From Rhodobacteraceae bacterium Alg231-04 (GTDB lineage: Bacteria > Pseudomonadota > Alphaproteobacteria > Rhodobacterales > Rhodobacteraceae), in assembly GCA_900143635.1 (NCBI GenBank), contig FREY01000001.1:155324-219323 (forward strand): a stretch of DNA of 64,000 nucleotides, read 5' to 3'. A program made the position numbers and the translations under genes. The notes beneath the pieces are model-generated. The model ran no database searches and was not told the origin of the DNA. It saw only the letters and a program-made list of their open reading frames with translations. Positions 53,080 to 61,562 of this stretch are shown piece after piece; the stretch's first letter is position 1, and each line of letters begins with the position of its first letter.

Positions 53080-54242
53080 CAGTTCCCCTCCGGCGATTTG
53101 CGCAGCTCATTGAGCGGCAGATAGGGCACCACACCCTGGCCTTCACCGCTGGCACTGTCATCGATGATGACCTTGTCGACGCGGCGCATGACCTCTTCCA
53201 TGGTTTCCAGATAAAGACGCTTGCGGGTCACTTCCGGAGCCTTGTTGTATTCGGTCAGAACAGCCGTAAAGCGGCTTGCCTCACCAGAGGCTTCGTTGAC
53301 CACTTGGGCACGATAAGCTTCGGCTTCTTCCAGCGTCTGGGCGGCTTCACCCCGTGCGCCCGCAAGTTTGCGGTTGGCATAAGCGTCGGCCTGTTTTTCC
53401 AGACGGTCACGTTCCTGACCAGCAGACTGCACTTCGCGGAAGGCATCTTTTACCGGCTCGGGCGGATCGGCACCGTCAAAGTTGACCCGGATGATGTTCA
53501 CACCGCTGTCGTAGCTGTCGAGCGTCGACTGGATCAGTTCACCCAGACGTTCGGCAATAATGCCCCGGTCACGGTTGAGGATCGGTGCCAGTTCAGACTG
53601 GGCAACGATCTCGCGCATGGCCGATTCAGACACCGCCTGAATGGTGCGCTGCGGGTCGCGCAGGTTGAACAGGTATTTGGCCGGGTCGTTGATGTTCCAG
53701 ACGACCTGGAAATCCACGTCGATGATGTTTTCATCACCGGTCAGCATCAGTCCGGCATCACCGCCGCGCGAACCGGCGCCGATGTGTTCGGTCTGTTCCA
53801 CCTGGACCGGGATCACTTCATAGGTGACAAAGGGCCAGGGTGCGACGTTCAGACCCGGCTCACCAGTGCTGGAGTATTCGCCAAGGAACAGTTCAACGGA
53901 CTGTTCTTCCGGCTTGACCGTATAAAAGCTAGCCATGCCCCAGAGCACAGCGGCCGCCACCACACCAATTGCCAGGGTGCCTTTGGTGAACAGGGGCGGA
54001 GTTGATCCACCACCGCCGCGCCGGTTTCCACCGCCGCCGCCCTGACCACCACGACCGCCCATCAGGACGCGCAGCTGTTCCTGGCCTTTTTTGACCAGCT
54101 CGTCGATTTCAGGGATCTGCGGGCCATCATCACCGGGGCCTTTACCACCACCGTTGTTGTTGCCACCGCCGTTATTGCCCCGGTTGCCTCCGCCGCCGGA
54201 AGAGCCTCCGCCCCCCCAGGGGCCACCGCTATTGCCCGCCAT
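53079..54242 (-). CDS. hflK: HflK, modulator of FtsH protease
   Basis: A 387-residue SPFH protein that pairs with HflC. The N-terminal 75 residues are rich in glycine, asparagine and proline (GGPWGGGGSSGGGGNRGNN-like; here only GGGGSSGGGG is quoted), which marks HflK, and precede a single hydrophobic helix (LAIGVVAAAVLWGMASF near residue 110). The SPFH domain and a coiled coil follow (GEAAQTLEEAEAYRAQVVNE). The frame is open to 54269, but ATG at 54242 has AGGAA about 5 bases upstream and gives the family start MAGNSGGPWG. The gene is 76 bases downstream of gor on the same strand, so rpiA-gor-hflKC may be one transcript. The hflC start overlaps its stop. Confidence 0.95.
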   Translation of the reverse strand: MAGNSGGPWGGGGSSGGGGNRGNNGGGNNNGGGKGPGDDGPQIPEIDELVKKGQEQLRVLMGGRGGQGGGGGNRRGGGGSTPPLFTKGTLAIGVVAAAVLWGMASFYTVKPEEQSVELFLGEYSSTGEPGLNVAPWPFVTYEVIPVQVEQTEHIGAGSRGGDAGLMLTGDENIIDVDFQVVWNINDPAKYLFNLRDPQRTIQAVSESAMREIVAQSELAPILNRDRGIIAERLGELIQSTLDSYDSGVNIIRVNFDGADPPEPVKDAFREVQSAGQERDRLEKQADAYANRKLAGARGEAAQTLEEAEAYRAQVVNEASGEASRFTAVLTEYNKAPEVTRKRLYLETMEEVMRRVDKVIIDDSASGEGQGVVPYLPLNELRKSPEGN

Positions 54243-54318
54243 CTGTTTCCTATCCTTGTCGCACCGCACCCATAGGGCGCGGCAATTGTTCTTTTACCTG
54301 TGCATCTTGCGCCGCGTT

Positions 54319-55677
54319 TCAAGCGGTGCGGACAGGTGTCTTCAGCGTTACCAGTTCTTCGGACATGGTCGGATGTACCGCCACGGTCCGGTCGAAGTCT
54401 TCCTTAGTTGCGCCCATTTTGACGGCAATGCCCGCCAGCTGGATCATCTCGCCTGCACCCGGTGCCACAATATGGCAGCCCAGCACCTTACGGCTCGCTT
54501 TGCTTACAACCAGTTTCATAAGAACACGTTGCGCCCGCCCTGCAAAGGACTGCTGCATCGGTTTGAAGGTTGTTGCGTAAACCTCGATCTCTTCCTGCGC
54601 GCGGGCGTCCTCTTCCGAGAGACCCACGGTGCCCATTTCGGGCTGGGTGAAGATCGCAGTCGGGATCAGATCGTGGTCGGGGCTGGTCGGGTTGCCTTTG
54701 AACACGGTTTCCACAAAGGCCATGCCTTCGCGGATCGCCACCGGCGTCAGGTTCACCCGGTCGGTGACATCGCCAATGGCATAGACGGAAGGCACGCCGG
54801 TCTGGCTGTACTGATCCACCACGATGGCGCCGTTACGGCCCCGTTCGATGCCCAGTTCCTCAAGGCCCAGATTGTCTGCGTTGGGCGCACGCCCCGTTGC
54901 ATACATCACCTTGTCGAACAGTTGTTCCTTGCCGTCGGTATCGGTGACGCGGATCTTGCCGCCTTCTTCACGCATCGAAACCACATTGGTGTTCAGACGC
55001 AGGTTCACACCCGCCTCGACCATGCCTTCGGCAATCACACCACGGGCCTCTTCGTCAAAGCCGCGCAGGATCTGCGGGCCGCGATAGAATTGCGTGGTCT
55101 TGACGCCCAGCCCGTTCATGATGCCGGCAAATTCCGAGGCGATATAGCCGCCGCCAACAATCAGGATGCTTTCTGGCAGCGTGTCCAGATTAAAGATCTC
55201 GTTCGAAGTGATCGCCAGATCCGAGCCGGGAAACTCCGGTACAGTCGGCCAGCCGCCGGTGGCGATCAGGATGTGCTTGGCCGTCTTGCGGCTGCCATCG
55301 GACAGTTCCACCGTATGGGCGTCCACCAGCTTGGCGCGGGCATCAAAACTGTCGACGCCACTGTTGGCCAGCAGGCGACGATAGATGCCTTCCAGACGGT
55401 CCAGTTCGGCATGCAGTTTGCCCCGGAAGGCCTCCCAGCTGAAGGCACCGGGTGTGATGTCCCAGCCGTAGGCCTGCGCGTCTTCGACCATGCCGGAATA
55501 TTCCGAGGCAAAGACCATCAGTTTTTTGGGCACACAGCCACGGATCACACAGGTGCCGCCATAGCGGTCTTCCTCAGCCAGCCCCACCTTGGCGCCGGTT
55601 TCACCCGCTGCCACACGGGCCGCGCGCACACCGCCGGAACCGCCGCCGATAACAAAGAGGTCGTAGTCAAAGCTCAT
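54319..55677 (-). CDS. gor: Glutathione-disulfide reductase
   Basis: A 452-residue FAD flavoprotein that reduces glutathione disulfide with NADPH in the cytoplasm. The redox motif GGTCVIRGCVPKKL puts the active cysteine pair at about residues 42 and 47. The FAD-binding GGGSGGVRAARVAA lies near residue 12, the NADPH-binding GGGYIASEFAGIM near residue 176, and the C-terminal dimer motif HPTMSEELV near residue 438 gives the catalytic histidine. All parts are full length, which separates it from mercuric reductase or lipoamide dehydrogenase. It follows rpiA by 15 bases, which links the pentose phosphate pathway (NADPH) with glutathione recycling. Confidence 0.96.
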   Translation of the reverse strand: MSFDYDLFVIGGGSGGVRAARVAAGETGAKVGLAEEDRYGGTCVIRGCVPKKLMVFASEYSGMVEDAQAYGWDITPGAFSWEAFRGKLHAELDRLEGIYRRLLANSGVDSFDARAKLVDAHTVELSDGSRKTAKHILIATGGWPTVPEFPGSDLAITSNEIFNLDTLPESILIVGGGYIASEFAGIMNGLGVKTTQFYRGPQILRGFDEEARGVIAEGMVEAGVNLRLNTNVVSMREEGGKIRVTDTDGKEQLFDKVMYATGRAPNADNLGLEELGIERGRNGAIVVDQYSQTGVPSVYAIGDVTDRVNLTPVAIREGMAFVETVFKGNPTSPDHDLIPTAIFTQPEMGTVGLSEEDARAQEEIEVYATTFKPMQQSFAGRAQRVLMKLVVSKASRKVLGCHIVAPGAGEMIQLAGIAVKMGATKEDFDRTVAVHPTMSEELVTLKTPVRTA

Positions 55678-55692
55678 CAGGTCTGCCCTTAA

Positions 55693-56481
55693 TTAGTCTA
55701 CCAGATCGGTGAACAGGTTGTCGCTCTCGGCGAAGTCCAGTTTGTCATGCTCAACCGTGCCTTCGTTGATGTCACGTACTTCGACCTTGCCGTCGCCGTG
55801 ACCAATAATCACCGTATCGCAGATATCAATGAAAAGCCCATTTTCAACCACGCCGGGGATCTGGTTCAGCACCAGAGCCAGCTGGCGTGCATTGGCAATG
55901 CGGTTCAGATGGAGATCAAGGATGTAGTTGCCCTCATCCGTCACAAAGGACACATCACCGTTCATCCGCAGCGAGGCAGAACGCCCCATTACATCCATGG
56001 AAACAAGGGTTTCCTCCAGCAGCGCCTGTGTGGTTTGCCAGCCAAAGGGAATGACCTCAACCGGCAGCGGGAAAGAGCCCAGCGTGTCGACCTCTTTGGC
56101 GGCATCAGCGATCACCACCATTTGATCAGAGGCCGTCGCCACGATCTTTTCCTGCAACAATGCGCCGCCACCACCTTTGATCAGGTGCAGATCGGAATCA
56201 AATTCGTCAGCGCCATCAATGGTCAGGTCCAGCCACTTCGCCTCATCAAGGCTGACCACCTCAATGCCGACATCGCGGGCCAGTTCGGCGGTACGCGTCG
56301 ACGTTGGCACACCACGAATTTTCAGCCCCTCGTTGCGCACCATCTCACCGATGCAGCGCACCAGCCAGGCGGCGGTCGATCCCGTACCCAGACCCACACG
56401 CATGCCGTCCTCAACCATATTGGCCGCCCGTTTGGCAGCAACAAATTTGGCTTTATCTATTGGCGACAGTTCTCCGGTCAT
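55693..56481 (-). CDS. rpiA: Ribose-5-phosphate isomerase A
   Basis: A 262-residue cytoplasmic enzyme that interconverts ribose 5-phosphate and ribulose 5-phosphate. Family landmarks are VGLGTGSTAAWLVR near residue 30, the substrate loop DGADEFDSDLHLIKGGGGAL (core DGADEFDSDLHLIKGG) near residue 90, where the aspartates and lysine are essential, and PFGWQTTQALLEE near residue 145. The sequence is complete. gor begins 15 bases after the stop, so they are likely one operon. Upstream, about 125 bases separate it from the MarR gene end. No unusual sites are visible. Confidence 0.96.
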   Translation of the reverse strand: MTGELSPIDKAKFVAAKRAANMVEDGMRVGLGTGSTAAWLVRCIGEMVRNEGLKIRGVPTSTRTAELARDVGIEVVSLDEAKWLDLTIDGADEFDSDLHLIKGGGGALLQEKIVATASDQMVVIADAAKEVDTLGSFPLPVEVIPFGWQTTQALLEETLVSMDVMGRSASLRMNGDVSFVTDEGNYILDLHLNRIANARQLALVLNQIPGVVENGLFIDICDTVIIGHGDGKVEVRDINEGTVEHDKLDFAESDNLFTDLVD

Positions 56482-56607
56482 GACGGTGACTCCAAAAAAA
56501 GCGGTTTCAATGCCTTATAAGGAATGGCCTGCGCCAGTGCGAGGGCCAAATCGCATCGTATAGTTTACGTCGCGCCGGAAATTGCAGGGTGAAAACTTCG
56601 CCCACAT

Positions 56608-57039
56608 TCAGTCAGACTGAAGTGACCTCACCACCCGGCGCGTCATTTCCAGAAACTGCGCCTGCTCCGACGCGCTAAGTACCTCCAACGCCTTGGCATT
56701 CACCGATTGCGCCGCCGACTTGGCCTCCCCTTCAAGAGACTTCGCGCGTTCCGTCAGAAAGACAAGCCGGGACCGCCGATCTGTCGGTGAGGCACGCCGC
56801 TCGATCAACCCGTCACGCTCCATTCTGGCAAGGGTATTTGCCATTGTCGCCTGTTCGACATCCAAGGCCGCGACCAGATCAGCCTGAGGACGCCCCTCTT
56901 CCTGCCAAAGCTCCAGCAAAACCAGGAACTGCGCGGGGGCAAGGCCAAGTGGCTTGATACGCCGATGCAGGGATGATGCGAATAATCGGGCCATGTGATT
57001 GACCAGATATCCGGCCGACGAATTCTGAAAATTGCTCAT
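56608..57039 (-). CDS. MarR family transcriptional regulator
   Basis: A 143-residue winged-helix regulator. The DNA-binding part spans about residues 45-105, with DLVAALDVEQATMANTLARM as the recognition region and the wing RRASPTDRRSRLVFLTERA. N- and C-terminal helices form the dimer interface. The frame also allows a GTG at 57045, but ATG at 57039 (MSNFQNSSAGYLVN) is more natural. The 73-base divergent gap to the membrane-protein gene holds two tandem palindromes, so the regulator most likely represses that gene and itself. No effector can be predicted. Such pairs often respond to phenolic compounds or oxidants. Confidence 0.92.
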   Translation of the reverse strand: MSNFQNSSAGYLVNHMARLFASSLHRRIKPLGLAPAQFLVLLELWQEEGRPQADLVAALDVEQATMANTLARMERDGLIERRASPTDRRSRLVFLTERAKSLEGEAKSAAQSVNAKALEVLSASEQAQFLEMTRRVVRSLQSD

Positions 57040-57054
57040 TTTCACACCAAACGC

Positions 57055-57096
57055 TTGAATAGCGTGCTATGCAACTCTATTTACATAGCACGCTAT
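57055..57096 (+). promoter_or_regulatory. Doubled MarR-type operator over a promoter
   Basis: Two copies of a near-palindrome (ATAGC-N2-GCTAT) are arranged as an exact 13-bp inverted pair: ATAGCGTGCTATG at 57059-57071 and CATAGCACGCTAT at 57084-57096. A plus-strand promoter overlaps both: TTGAAT at 57055-57060, a 17-base spacer, TATTTA at 57078-57083. The sites are 25 bases apart centre to centre, so two dimers could bind the same face within about two and a half turns. Confidence 0.75.
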
Positions 57097-57112
57097 ATTA
57101 ATGAGGACCGCC

Positions 57113-57571
57113 ATGACCCCGAAACTGAAACTTCACGCCGCCGCAGGCACCATCGCGCTGGCTACAATTTCCACCTTCTGGACTGCCACTCTGGTCTCTG
57201 AATTATTCTCCACCCCGGCGACGATTGCTGAAGTGAAGTCGGCAATTCTCTTTGGCATGCTTCTCCTAATTCCGGCGATGGCCACGGCTGGTGCGACCGG
57301 AGCTTCCCTCGGCAAGGGCTGGAAACTGCCGCAGGTGGCGGCGAAAACACGGCGGATGAAGATCATTGCCGCCAATGGGATTCTCATCCTGTTGCCAAGC
57401 GCCGTCTTCCTCGCCCTGCGGGCGCAAGCAGGCCAGTTTGACACAAGTTTCTACGCGGTTCAGGCGCTAGAATTGATTGCCGGCGCCACGAATATCACCT
57501 TGTTGGTGCTGAACCTGAAAGACGGTATGGCACTGGGGAAGCGTCGAAAAGCGCGCGCCGAGCGGACATAA
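57113..57571 (+). CDS. Four-helix membrane protein controlled by MarR
   Basis: A 152-residue protein with four hydrophobic segments: residues about 9-30, 45-65, 82-102 and 112-132. I recognise no known transporter motif. It ends in a basic tail, GKRRKARAERT. ATG at 57113 has GAGGA 5 bases upstream; an earlier ATG at 57101 overlaps this site and is less likely. The gene is divergent from marR with a doubled operator between, so expression is probably induced when the MarR ligand is present. A stress or detoxification role is plausible but unproven. It is not large enough for a typical MFS or RND pump, and may act with a partner. Confidence 0.75.
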   Translation: MTPKLKLHAAAGTIALATISTFWTATLVSELFSTPATIAEVKSAILFGMLLLIPAMATAGATGASLGKGWKLPQVAAKTRRMKIIAANGILILLPSAVFLALRAQAGQFDTSFYAVQALELIAGATNITLLVLNLKDGMALGKRRKARAERT

Positions 57572-57718
57572 AGTCTCGCCCGATAAAGGAACTGGTGGGT
57601 TGGCACAGAAGCGCCGATCCCCTGCGACAGCAAAAACATGCAGGAAATGTGCGCGTTTCCTTTCGGAAACGCCGCTTACGGCCCTCGCATCTGACCCTGC
57701 AGGTTTTAAATAGGTCCC

Positions 57719-58420
57719 ATGACAGACCGTTTTTGCCTGCACTATGCCCCTGACAATGCCTCGGTTGTGATCCGTCTGGCACTGGAAGAGCTGGGCCTGT
57801 CCTATGACACCGCCCTTGTTGACCGGTCCCGCCGCGGCCAGAACAGTGCCGCCTACCGCGCCCTAAACCCAAATGGGCTGATCCCGGTGCTGGAGACGCC
57901 AGACGGCCCGATGTTTGAGACCGCCGCCATTCTTCTATGGCTGGCGGACACCCAAGGGCGGTTGGCACCGGCTCCGCAAGATCCGGATCGGGCGGGTTTT
58001 CTGAAATGGTTGTTCTTTGCCTCTAATACTGTGCATGCGGATTTGCGGATGCTGTTCTACCCGGAAAAATACATTGGCCCAGATGCCGACATGCAAAGCG
58101 CCTTGCGACAGCAACTGACGGCCCGGCTGGTAAATCATCTGGACAGCCTGAACGCTGCCGCAGGAATGGGCTGGCTGGGCGCAGATCAGCCTTCCATTCT
58201 GGACTTCTACATCGCCTGCCTTCTGCGCTGGATGGCACTTTATCCTGCCGACTATGACCGCAGCTGGTTCGCCCTGCCGCGATACCCGGCGCTGCACGCC
58301 ATTTGCGAGCGCCTCGAGAACCGCGCCAGCACCCATGCCGCCATCATCGCCGAAGGGCTGGGCTCCCGCCCCTTCACCGCCCCTGTTTATGCCAACCCTC
58401 CTGAAGGATCAGCCACCTAA
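57719..58420 (+). CDS. Glutathione S-transferase family protein
   Basis: A 233-residue GST: thioredoxin-like N-terminal domain (residues 1-80, with ALEELGLSYDTALVD and the GSH-contact TPDGPMFETAAILLWLA) and a helical C-terminal domain to residue 220. The conserved FETAAILLWLAD near residue 63 gives the glutamate/threonine-type GSH site. It belongs to a broad class whose substrates cannot be read from sequence. It is translationally coupled to sdaA by overlap (stop TAA at 58418-58420, ATG at 58420). No other detoxification genes are near apart from the MarR pair upstream, which ends 147 bases before and may be under the same regulation. Confidence 0.88.
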   Translation: MTDRFCLHYAPDNASVVIRLALEELGLSYDTALVDRSRRGQNSAAYRALNPNGLIPVLETPDGPMFETAAILLWLADTQGRLAPAPQDPDRAGFLKWLFFASNTVHADLRMLFYPEKYIGPDADMQSALRQQLTARLVNHLDSLNAAAGMGWLGADQPSILDFYIACLLRWMALYPADYDRSWFALPRYPALHAICERLENRASTHAAIIAEGLGSRPFTAPVYANPPEGSAT

Positions 58421-59793
58421 TGTTCCTCTCCGTTTTCGACATGTTCAAAGTGGGCATCGGCCCGTCCTCCTCGCACACAATGGGGCCGATGGTGGCTGCC
58501 GCACGCTTTCTGGATCTGATGCGCGCCTCGCCCTTCCATTTCGCCGGGCTAAAGGCCTCGCTGCACGGCTCGCTTGCCTTTACCGGCGTCGGCCATGCCA
58601 CCGACCGCGCGACCATTCTTGGCCTCGCCGGTTTCCTTCCCGATACCTATGACAACGATAAGGCCGAAGCGGCGCTGGCCGAGATCGCCGCCACGCGCAT
58701 GGTCCACCCCGAGGGGCTCGACGCGCTGACCTTCGATCCCAAGGCAGATCTGACTTTTGATTACGACCATGCGCTGACCGGCCATGCCAATGGCATGATC
58801 CTGATGGCCACAGATGCCCAGGGCGATGTGATCCTGCGTCAGGTCTATTACTCGGTCGGCGGTGGCTTTGTTCTGACCGAAGAAGAACTGGCCGCTGGCA
58901 AGGCAACAGATGAAGGTGGGCCGATCCCCTTCCCGTTCCATTCCGCGGCTGAAATGCTGGAGATGGCCAAGAAGAGCGGCAAATCCATCGCGCAGATGAA
59001 ACGCGAAAACGAGATCGCTCGCGGGTGCGCCCAAAGCTTTGCCAAGGGCACCGCGCGGCTTTGGCAGGTGATGAACGACTGCATCGAACGCGGGCTGTCC
59101 CGCGATGGCATTCTACCCGGCGGGCTGAACGTCCGGCGCCGTGCCAAGGGCATTCATGACGCGCTGATTGCTGAACGCGGCATGAACCTGAATGCTCCGC
59201 ACACGATCAATGACTGGATGAGCGTCTATGCCATGGCGGTGAACGAGGAAAACGCCGCCGGTGGCCAGGTCGTCACCGCGCCCACCAATGGCGCGGCAGG
59301 CACCATGCCGGCAGTGCTGCGCTATTATCTGGATCACGTGCCCGGCGCCTCGGAATCCCATATCGAAGACTTCCTCTTGACCGCTGCCGCCATTGGCGGG
59401 CTGGTGAAATTCAATGCCTCGATCTCGGGCGCCGAGGCAGGCTGTCAGGCCGAGGTAGGCTCTGCCGCGGCCATGGCTGCCGCAGGGTTCTGCGCGGTGA
59501 TGGGCGGCACGCCCGAACAGGTGGAAAACGCCGCCGAGATCGCGCTGGAGCATCACCTGGGCATGACCTGCGACCCGGTAAAAGGTCTGGTGCAAATCCC
59601 TTGTATCGAACGCAACGGGTTGGCCGCGATCAAAGCTGTCTCTGCCGCATCGCTGGCCCTGCGCGGCGACGGGCAGCATTTCGTGCCGCTGGATGCGGTC
59701 ATCGAAACCATGCGCCAGACGGGTGAAGACATGCATGAGAAATACAAGGAAACCTCGCTTGGTGGGCTGGCGGTAAATGTGCCCAACTGCTGA
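58420..59793 (+). CDS. sdaA: L-serine ammonia-lyase, single-chain type
   Basis: A 457-residue iron-sulfur enzyme that deaminates L-serine to pyruvate. It is the one-chain form in which the beta and alpha domains are fused. The beta domain starts [18 protein letters not shown] near residue 6. The alpha domain holds cluster cysteines in [17 protein letters not shown] near residue 330 and [14 protein letters not shown] near residue 385, the pattern of the [4Fe-4S] site. Length matches the family. Start is ATG at 58420, overlapping the GST stop, so the GST and sdaA are read together. The next transporter gene starts 66 bases after the stop. Confidence 0.95.
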   Translation: MFLSVFDMFKVGIGPSSSHTMGPMVAAARFLDLMRASPFHFAGLKASLHGSLAFTGVGHATDRATILGLAGFLPDTYDNDKAEAALAEIAATRMVHPEGLDALTFDPKADLTFDYDHALTGHANGMILMATDAQGDVILRQVYYSVGGGFVLTEEELAAGKATDEGGPIPFPFHSAAEMLEMAKKSGKSIAQMKRENEIARGCAQSFAKGTARLWQVMNDCIERGLSRDGILPGGLNVRRRAKGIHDALIAERGMNLNAPHTINDWMSVYAMAVNEENAAGGQVVTAPTNGAAGTMPAVLRYYLDHVPGASESHIEDFLLTAAAIGGLVKFNASISGAEAGCQAEVGSAAAMAAAGFCAVMGGTPEQVENAAEIALEHHLGMTCDPVKGLVQIPCIERNGLAAIKAVSAASLALRGDGQHFVPLDAVIETMRQTGEDMHEKYKETSLGGLAVNVPNC

Positions 59794-59859
59794 GGCGTGA
59801 CGCAGCGTAAACTTCACGACAGCTTGCCCGCTACTGGCCGCGGTCATACGTTGCGCGCC

Positions 59860-60786
59860 ATGCAACACGACCGTCCGCTTCTCGGCATAGTACTGATGCT
59901 GGGGTTTTGTGTAACCGCGCCGTTGGGCGATGCCGTGGCGAAAGTGCTGGGCCCCTCTATGCCCCTTGGCCAGCTGTTGCTGGCGCGGTTTGCCATTCAG
60001 GCTCTGCTTTTGGCCCCGCTGGTCTTTTCCAGCAACCGCCCCTGGCGGATGCGGGGACGTGTCTTGCGGCTGACGGTGCAGCGGACGTTCCTGCATATTG
60101 TTGGCATTGGCTGCATGGTCACGGCACTGCGCCACCTGCCCTTGGCGGACGCGGTGGCGATTGCCTTTGTCATGCCCTTTATCATGCTGTTTCTTGGTCA
60201 CTACGTTTTGGGTGAGACCGTTGGTATCCGCCGCATCTGCGCCTCAACGGTGGGGTTTGGCGGCACATTGCTGGTCATTCAGCCCAGTTTTGCCGCTGTT
60301 GGCGCCCATGCGCTTTGGCCGCTTGGGGTGGCGGTGATCTTTGCCTTTTTCATGCTGACCACCCGACAGATCGCCAAGGAAACCGACCCCATCGGCCTGC
60401 AAGCGGTCTCCGGGGGGATTGCCTGTGTGATACTCACACCCGTCCTGATCTTCGGTGAATGGCGCGAAATTACGGAATTGCAGATGATCCGCCCGGACAA
60501 TTCTGTCCTGATGCTCTTGGTGGCGATCGGCATTCTGGGAACCGCCGCACATCTCTTGATGACATGGAGCCTGCGTTTTGCGCCTGCTGCCACGCTGGCC
60601 CCCATGCAATATCTGGAAATCCCTGTGGCCGCCCTGTTCGGCTGGCTGATCTTCCGCGAGTTCCCCAACGGGCTTGCCCTGCTTGGCATCGCCATCACCG
60701 TTGGGGCCGGCCTCTATATCGTGATGCGCGAACGCGCCGAAGCACGGCGCGCACTCAGCGCAGAGGCTGCGCAAGCTCAGGCATAA
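59860..60786 (+). CDS. EamA-type drug/metabolite transporter (second copy)
   Basis: A 308-residue membrane protein with ten hydrophobic helices, EamA fold. The first helix is PLLGIVLMLGFCVTAPLGD; the conserved glutamate after helix five (HYVLGETVGIRRI) and the repeat in the second half (AALFGWLIFREFPNGLALLGI) are seen. A GTG at 59797 in frame would add 21 residues, but these are not membrane-like, so I prefer ATG at 59860. It follows sdaA on the same strand by 66 bases, so a serine or pyruvate-linked export role is possible but unproven. Its stop overlaps the converging thiamine diphosphokinase gene by 32 bases. Confidence 0.85.
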   Translation: MQHDRPLLGIVLMLGFCVTAPLGDAVAKVLGPSMPLGQLLLARFAIQALLLAPLVFSSNRPWRMRGRVLRLTVQRTFLHIVGIGCMVTALRHLPLADAVAIAFVMPFIMLFLGHYVLGETVGIRRICASTVGFGGTLLVIQPSFAAVGAHALWPLGVAVIFAFFMLTTRQIAKETDPIGLQAVSGGIACVILTPVLIFGEWREITELQMIRPDNSVLMLLVAIGILGTAAHLLMTWSLRFAPAATLAPMQYLEIPVAALFGWLIFREFPNGLALLGIAITVGAGLYIVMRERAEARRALSAEAAQAQA

Positions 60787-61423
60787 GATCCGCAAGGTGG
60801 CGCCGCGGGATCATGCACAGCAGCCCCGGCCCCTCCGGATCAATCATCGCCGGACCAGTGGCGCGATTGGACGTGCCGATCCGCCCCGCCGGCGACATGT
60901 TCAACCCGTCCAGCGGCCATTTCAGCCCCTCAGAGCGCGCCGTGACGGGCTGCATCGGGAAAAGCGACACCACATCGCCCCGTGCAACCGGCAGCCTTGT
61001 TTTGCGGGTCAGGTGAAAAATGACCTCATGGGTGCCAATCAGAATGCAGGGGCAGCGGTTTGGCTGAACCAGCACATTAAAGGCCGCCATCTGGTGATCT
61101 ACCCGGCCGCCCAGAAATCCGGCCGCCAGGACCAGAGGCGCAGAAATACTGCGCAGGGCCTTGTCGAAATCGGTTGTGTCCTGCTCGGCCAGCGCAAACA
61201 GGCTTGCCGCGGGCAGTTGCGCGCGCAGCTTTGCGGTCAGCGAATCAAAATCGCCAATCACCGCCTCCGGGATATAGCCCGCAGCCAGCGCCCCGGCTGC
61301 ACCGCCATCAGCGGCAACCAACCTTGGCGCCAGCGCCAGTGCAGTTTCCAGATCGCCCTCCGGCAGGTCGCCGCCACCCACAAGGGTTAACGGCTCTTTA
61401 CTATCAACAATGACGTCATTCAT
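60755..61423 (-). CDS. Thiamine diphosphokinase
   Basis: A 222-residue enzyme that makes thiamine diphosphate from thiamine and ATP. Family features: LTLVGGGDLPEGDLE near residue 11, the ADGGAAGAL region near residue 35, IGDFDSLT near residue 58 with paired aspartates that bind the magnesium-nucleotide, the EQDTTDFDKAL segment near residue 82, and AAGFLGGRVDHQMAAFNVL (core GGRVDHQMA) near residue 105. The frame is open to 61522, but the start at 61423 (ATG) fits the family, and the upstream codons look non-coding. It overlaps the 3-prime end of the transporter gene by 32 bases tail to tail. No thiamine riboswitch is visible upstream, and no thi genes are near. Confidence 0.9.
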   Translation of the reverse strand: MNDVIVDSKEPLTLVGGGDLPEGDLETALALAPRLVAADGGAAGALAAGYIPEAVIGDFDSLTAKLRAQLPAASLFALAEQDTTDFDKALRSISAPLVLAAGFLGGRVDHQMAAFNVLVQPNRCPCILIGTHEVIFHLTRKTRLPVARGDVVSLFPMQPVTARSEGLKWPLDGLNMSPAGRIGTSNRATGPAMIDPEGPGLLCMIPRRHLADLMPELAQPLR

Positions 61424-61562
61424 GGGCGGTTTCTCGCAGATTTGGAAACAAGCCACAATCTGGTCACAAAATGATACGATCAATTGCACGGATTCGGGCT
61501 GAATTTGTCGCGCTGGCCCCATTTTCTAAGCGGCAATTGATTTTGGCGAGGATGAACATCCG

